NCBI RefSeq assembly: GCF_034140825.1
Contig: NC_089040.1
Span: 4,525,501-4,589,500, forward strand
DNA length: 64,000 bases
Source: Oryza sativa Japonica Group
Lineage: Eukaryota > Streptophyta > Magnoliopsida > Poales > Poaceae
Reading direction: 5' to 3'
Under the pieces are notes generated by a model. That model was not told where the DNA came from, searched no databases, and saw nothing but the letters and a program-made list of their open reading frames with translations. A program made the position numbers and the translations under genes. This document shows, one piece after another, positions 61,588-64,000 of the stretch; positions within the stretch are counted from its first letter, which is position 1; each line of letters begins with the position of its first letter.

Positions 61588-62688
61588 GAGATTTACTCCT
61601 GTCCGGCAGCATGTACCGGCCAGTAGTACCGGGAGATACAAGATCAAATCTGACTGTCCATCTTGAAGGGATACGATTGGAAATAGAAAGAGCAAGAGGA
61701 GCGGAACGATTCCGGAGTCGCGCCGCCGCTTTCCTCCTTGCGCTCTTTCTTTTTTCCCTCCCTGAATCGCTTCTTTCTCATCTGTTCCTCCCTCCGAGCA
61801 CAGAAACGGAGCAGTTGCCCCGCCGGCCGATTTGATCCCCATCCATCTGCCGTCGGCGGCCACGGTACTGGAGAAAACCTCACGGCGCGCTCGCCCCGCA
61901 TGCAGTGTCAGGAGCACAAGCAGATGGTGGTTCTTTGCCTTCATGCATGCTTAAGCTCTAGCAAACCAGATGATGACATTGTATCAATTGATTCAGGCAG
62001 GAAAGAAGGCGCTCCACTCGCTGGTACCGTGACTTCCTCAAGGATATATGGATGCTCCTCGGCAATGGGTTTGGGGCAGAGCTCGGGAATTCGGTCACTG
62101 GGGAGTTCGTTGTTGCTGAGTGGATGTGGAGCCACAGTCGCGACGGGAACGGGATGAAGGTGCTCCGTAGCAGTGACGGGAAGAGGAGACGCCGCTGCGA
62201 TGGGCCGCCGCGACGACGGGAAGCGGAACCACCGCCGCTGCGATGGGCAGGGGAGCCGCCGCTGTGATGGGCCGCCACCGCGACGGGAAGCGGAGCAGCC
62301 GCCGCTGCAATGGGCAGGGGAGACGCCGCCACGACGAGAGCCGGAGCAGCAGCCGCCGCTACGACGGGCAGGGGAGATGCCGCTGCAATGAGCCGCCGCC
62401 GGGACGGGAAGCGGAGCTGCCGCCGCCGCCGCCGCCCACTGGATACGGATCCCGCCGCCGCCGCCCACCGGATGCAGACCCCACCGCTACCACTGACCGG
62501 AATCGGATGCATCCCTACACGAAAAGACAAAATTACCCATCCACCCCTCTATCTATTCCGGTACCACCTCATTGGCAAATTTGTACCTGAGGTACCGGAT
62601 AATTTCCACCGTCCGATCGAGCTGAATAAATGGCTGAGATTTGGTACCTGGCTAGTACCGTGGTACCTGCTGGATAGGAGCAATGCTC
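61588..62688. mobile_element. Mutator-like element, 1,101 bp, Pack-MULE-like
   Basis: Inverted termini GAGATTTACTCCTGTCCGGC and, on the other strand, GAGCATTGCTCCTATCCAGC. A perfect 9-bp duplication AACAAATGT lies at 61579-61587 and 62689-62697. The GC-rich interior, about 62050-62480, contains an imperfect tandem repeat and no transposase. Its cargo is not recognised. The long open frames on both strands across this interior are composition effects. Confidence 0.85.
62201..62440 (+). repeat. GC-rich imperfect tandem repeat, period about 67 bp
   Basis: Units marked by GGGAAGCGGA followed by GCCGCCGCTG and GGGCAGGGGAG recur at about 62201, 62268, 62335 and 62389, with the third unit shortened. 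All lie inside the Mutator-like element. Confidence 0.75.
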
Positions 62689-62714
62689 AACAAATGTACC
62701 TTGTTCAACGTAGC

Positions 62715-63368
62715 TAAACCTGGCCAAATGGGCCGTGCCAAGCCGGGCCGGCCCGAGCACGGTAGTACTGTAGCCGGCCCAGGCCCGGCCCGGCACGCCA
62801 GCCTGTGGGCCATGCCGGCACGGCCCGTTATCCCGTGCCGTGTTTAGGCCGATGCCTCAGCCCGTGGGCTGGCACGGCACGGCACGTTTACTGTAGCGTA
62901 CCGGCACGGCACGGCCCAGGCATGGCACGGCCCACCGGCCCATTTATTTTTCCTACGATTTTCTAATTTTTCCCATATATTTCTCATATTTTTTATTTTT
63001 TTCCACATTTTATCCTATTTGTACCATATATTTTATGATATATTTCCTAAATTTTCCTCACATTTATCCTATATTTATCATTTTTTTCCTTTATATTATG
63101 TTTTTTCTGCCTTTTTTCTTTTTTTTCCCCTCAAATTTCAATTTTTATGGGCCACATGTACTAGTGGGCCGGCTACCAGCCCACGTGCCACTACAGTAGC
63201 CGTGCCGGCCCGGCACGGCCCAGCACCTTCTTGGGCCGTGCTTGGGCCGTGGCCTTGGCACGTGGGCCGGCACGGCACGGCCCGCTATAGGAGCCGTGCC
63301 TAACGGGCCGTGCCCTAGTGGGCCGTGCCGTGTCGTGCTGGGCCGGGCCGCCCGTTTGGCCTGCTATA
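62715..63368. mobile_element. hAT-type non-autonomous element, 654 bp, copy 2
   Basis: Ends TAAACCTGGCCAAATGGGCC and, on the other strand, TATAGCAGGCCAAACGGGC, with a perfect 8-bp duplication AACGTAGC at 62707-62714 and 63369-63376. Dense GGCACGG and CCGTGCC motifs in both arms frame an AT-rich core (about 62940-63140). It is structurally like the element at 22191. Only nine bases separate its duplication from that of the adjacent Mutator-like element. Confidence 0.85.
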
Positions 63369-63376
63369 AACGTAGC

Positions 63377-64000
63377 AGTACACTAGTACAGTACTACAAA
63401 CTTGACGAGGGAGAGGACCGAATATGCAGCAATCAGCATTGGTAAAAGCTTAAGCGCATGTGCGCCAATTGACATCCCCTGTGATACTGCAGACGACATG
63501 CGCAAGTATGAGCATTATCAACCTTCGAGACTTCTCTCCCACCAGTACACTAACTAAAAGTTATGTAATGTTCCCAACCTTTTGAAATGAATAAAGGTTT
63601 AGGCTGGCAAAAGCCAGCCGTAGTTCCCTTCCGAAGGGTATAAGCATCGAGATTTCTGACATGGCTCTGTTTGGATTTAAGAGATATTTTTTAGCCCTCT
63701 CTTAAATAGCCCAAATAGCTCAAAAAGATTCAAAAGGGTGAGCTATTTGAGAGCTATTTGGAAATAGCCCACCCAAAAAAACTATCCCACCCAAGAGGGA
63801 AGAAAATTTGGTAAGACTTAAGTCCTACGCTTATCCGAAAGACTCTGCTTCCCGCACGACACCTGTCCGCACAAATCTTAAGAGTAGCGAATATCTCTTT
63901 TGTACCCTTTCTTCTTCCTCCGGCCAGGGACTTGGCGACAAATCCAACTCGCTCTTAGGACCGAGGGTCCAGCATCTTCAGACGTAGCAAGGTCCGGGGG
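63377..64000. other. Unassigned end of window
   Basis: GGCTCTGTTTGGATTTAAGA at about 63662 and a run of AAATAGCCC and GAGCTATTT motifs near 63700-63790 resemble the start of another MITE whose ends are not clear. No gene is seen. Confidence 0.4.

Noticed and set aside
61738-62717. Protein genes in the GC-rich region near 62000-62700
   Set aside because: Open frames on both strands are Arg, Pro and Ala repeats within a Mutator-like element with clear ends.

Overview
This is nuclear DNA from a grass. The conserved proteins, GC-rich first exons, AT-rich introns and dense Stowaway, Tourist, Mutator-like, hAT and Helitron elements all look like rice (Oryza). From memory, the order RuvB-like, ORC1, GDP/UDP-sugar epimerase, glycosyltransferase fits the short arm of rice chromosome 6, but I could not check that.

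Eight protein genes can be built exon by exon, with reading frames that close at every junction. From left to right they are: augmin subunit 3 (AUG3, +, 18 exons, 617 aa); an ASG1-like protein with a TRF2/HOY1-type PH-like domain (-, 6 exons, 540 aa); a folate-biopterin transporter (-, 5 exons, 539 aa); RUVBL2/Reptin (-, 2 exons, 476 aa); origin recognition complex subunit 1 (ORC1, +, 16 exons, 814 aa); a trimethylguanosine synthase-like methyltransferase (+, 5 exons, 309 aa); UDP-glucuronate 4-epimerase (GAE, -, 453 aa); and an ATL-type RING-H2 E3 ligase (+, single exon, 444 aa). A ninth gene, a single-exon UGT90-like glycosyltransferase (-, 523 aa), closes the series. A truncated UGT copy lies next to its parent, and a truncated ATL copy lies upstream of the ATL gene.

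Gene functions are housekeeping in the left and centre: mitotic microtubule nucleation, folate transport, chromatin remodelling, replication licensing and RNA cap hypermethylation. The right side carries cell-wall sugar supply, ubiquitin ligation and small-molecule glycosylation. RUVBL2 and ORC1 are divergently transcribed AAA+ ATPases. A Mutator-like element fills about half the space between their start codons.

The spaces between genes are a dated record of transposition. I could place exact ends and target-site duplications for a Helitron, five Mutator-like elements with 9-bp duplications, three hAT-type elements with 8-bp duplications, five Tourist-type MITEs (TAA/TTA) and about ten Stowaway-type MITEs (TA). 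Several are nested.

The strongest unusual observations are these. First, a 405-bp LTR-type fossil sits in the coding sequence of the normally intronless GAE gene. Its 5-bp target duplication creates perfect GT and AG splice sites, so the insertion appears to have become an intron that restores the reading frame exactly. Second, a 1.4-kb Pack-MULE carries fragments of two unrelated host genes, a bHLH transcription factor and a DUF247 protein, in convergent orientation. Third, the TGS1-like gene seems to need a 73-bp GC-AG intron.
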